A stretch of DNA of 6,772 bases from Undibacterium sp. (GTDB lineage: Bacteria > Pseudomonadota > Gammaproteobacteria > Burkholderiales > Burkholderiaceae_D): contig JAIELM010000464.1 of the NCBI GenBank assembly GCA_019752975.1, positions 1 through 6,772 of the forward strand. Reading direction: 5' to 3'. Below, piece by piece: positions 6,167 to 6,772 of the stretch. The notes beneath the pieces are model-generated. The model was not told the origin of the DNA. It saw only the letters and a program-made list of their open reading frames with translations, and made no database searches. The translations under genes and the position numbers were made by a program. Positions within the stretch are counted from its first letter, which is position 1. The number at the start of each line of letters is the position of its first letter.

Positions 6167-6772
6167 TCGCACTCCAAGTCATTCACCGCAGCAATCACTC
6201 TCGCCACGTCATCGTGGGTATGTGCCGCCGATAAAGTAATCCTTAGTCGTGCAGTTCCTAATGGCACGGTAGGCGGGCGTATCGCAGGAACCCAAATACC
6301 TAAGTCATAGAGCTTCGCTGCGGCTTCCAAAGCCTGTGCATTCTCCCCAATAAGTATCGGCTGGATCGCCGTATCCGAAGCCATCAAAGTCCATTTCTTC
6401 AAACGTAAATCCGCCCGTAATTGCCGAATCAAATTCTGCAATTGCTGCCGTCTTTCACGACCTTCTGCACTCTGGATAATCTCCAAACTGGTCAGCAAAG
6501 CATGCGCCATAGCAGGTGGCGCTGCGGTGGTATAAATATAAGGTCTGGCCTTATTCACCAACCATTCAATCACGCTCTGATGGGCTGCAACAAAGGCACC
6601 GCCAACCCCAGCCGCTTTGCCCAAGGTGCCCATATACACCAAATGAGCAGAACGCAAAGCAAGCTGTTCTAGAACACCGCGACCATGTGCACCCAATACT
6701 CCAAAACCATGCGCGTCATCGACCACCAACCAAGCATGATATTGTTCGCACAATGCGAGTATGGCGGTCAGT
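6163..6772 (-). CDS. bioF: 8-amino-7-oxononanoate synthase, 5' part beyond the window edge
   Basis: The C-terminal 202 residues are present, about half of the usual 380-390. BioF is a PLP enzyme that condenses pimeloyl-thioester with L-alanine to give 8-amino-7-oxononanoate. Seen: [12 protein letters not shown] just inside the window (the Asp of DDAHG contacts the PLP ring), [15 protein letters not shown] with the PLP-binding lysine at codon 6618-6616, [12 protein letters not shown], and near the end [20 protein letters not shown]. These are hallmarks of the alpha-oxoamine synthase family and, with bioD and bioB behind it, identify BioF rather than 2-amino-3-ketobutyrate ligase. The frame continues open to the window edge (Leu-Thr-Ala-Ile-Leu-Ala before Leu-Cys-Glu-Gln), so the TTG at 6753 is an internal codon, not a start. 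The TGA stop overlaps the bioD start. The upstream gene, often bioA in such operons, cannot be seen. Confidence 0.95.
   Translation of the reverse strand, partial: LTAILALCEQYHAWLVVDDAHGFGVLGAHGRGVLEQLALRSAHLVYMGTLGKAAGVGGAFVAAHQSVIEWLVNKARPYIYTTAAPPAMAHALLTSLEIIQSAEGRERRQQLQNLIRQLRADLRLKKWTLMASDTAIQPILIGENAQALEAAAKLYDLGIWVPAIRPPTVPLGTARLRITLSAAHTHDDVARVIAAVNDLECE
6172..6177 (-). promoter_or_regulatory. Ribosome binding site of bioD, inside the bioF 3' end
   Basis: TTGGAG on the minus strand, 5 nt before the ATG at 6166. It lies within the last codons of bioF and decides the ATG over the upstream in-frame GTG at 6172, which overlaps it. Confidence 0.65.

Noticed and set aside
6167..6172. GTG at 6172 as the bioD start
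   Set aside because: It overlaps the only plausible ribosome site and adds just two residues. The ATG at 6166 with ATGA overlap and proper spacing is the better choice.
6751..6753. TTG at 6753 as the bioF start
   Set aside because: The frame stays open to the window edge with BioF-like residues before it, and a start here would remove half of the enzyme.

Overview
The window reads as a chromosomal housekeeping segment from a betaproteobacterium. Gene content (methylcrotonyl-CoA carboxylase alpha subunit, a bioF-bioD-bioB run) and the style of the proteins fit Burkholderiales, perhaps Oxalobacteraceae such as an Undibacterium relative. This placement is recalled from family resemblance, not computed. 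All five genes I can support lie on the minus strand, so transcription runs from high to low coordinates. Two of the five are cut by the window edges.

In transcription order: positions 6772-6163 hold the C-terminal half of bioF (8-amino-7-oxononanoate synthase), which overlaps bioD (dethiobiotin synthetase, 6166-5420) by ATGA coupling. A 7-nt gap leads to bioB (biotin synthase, 5412-4321). These are three late steps of biotin synthesis in one operon. bioD and bioB each carry an in-frame tandem DNA repeat that adds a low-complexity peptide not normally found in the family (12-nt units in bioD, 9-nt units in bioB).

Positions 4320-3803 are a 518-nt non-coding interval rich in palindromes: a hairpin right behind the bioB stop, a dRS3-like ATTCCC...GGGAA inverted repeat, and a large palindrome built of 8-nt modules with a T-run on the plus strand. 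It also has a lone half-site and a short A+T-rich 9-nt periodicity just upstream of the next gene. It looks like a landing site for small repeat elements.

Positions 3802-1784 encode a 672-residue biotin-dependent carboxylase alpha subunit, best read as methylcrotonyl-CoA carboxylase alpha (leucine degradation). It carries its own biotin carboxylase and biotin carrier domains, so a biotin consumer sits directly downstream of the biotin-making genes, while its usual partners (mccB/liuB, liuA, liuC) are not in the window. After a 217-nt spacer, positions 1566-1 encode the first 522 residues of a membrane-bound sensor histidine kinase with HAMP, HisKA and HATPase_c domains. It runs off the left edge and is probably a hybrid kinase.

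I found no CRISPR array, tRNA, rRNA, intact insertion sequence, phage gene or defence system. The least ordinary material is the repeat island at 3803-4320 and the two in-frame minisatellites in bioB and bioD.
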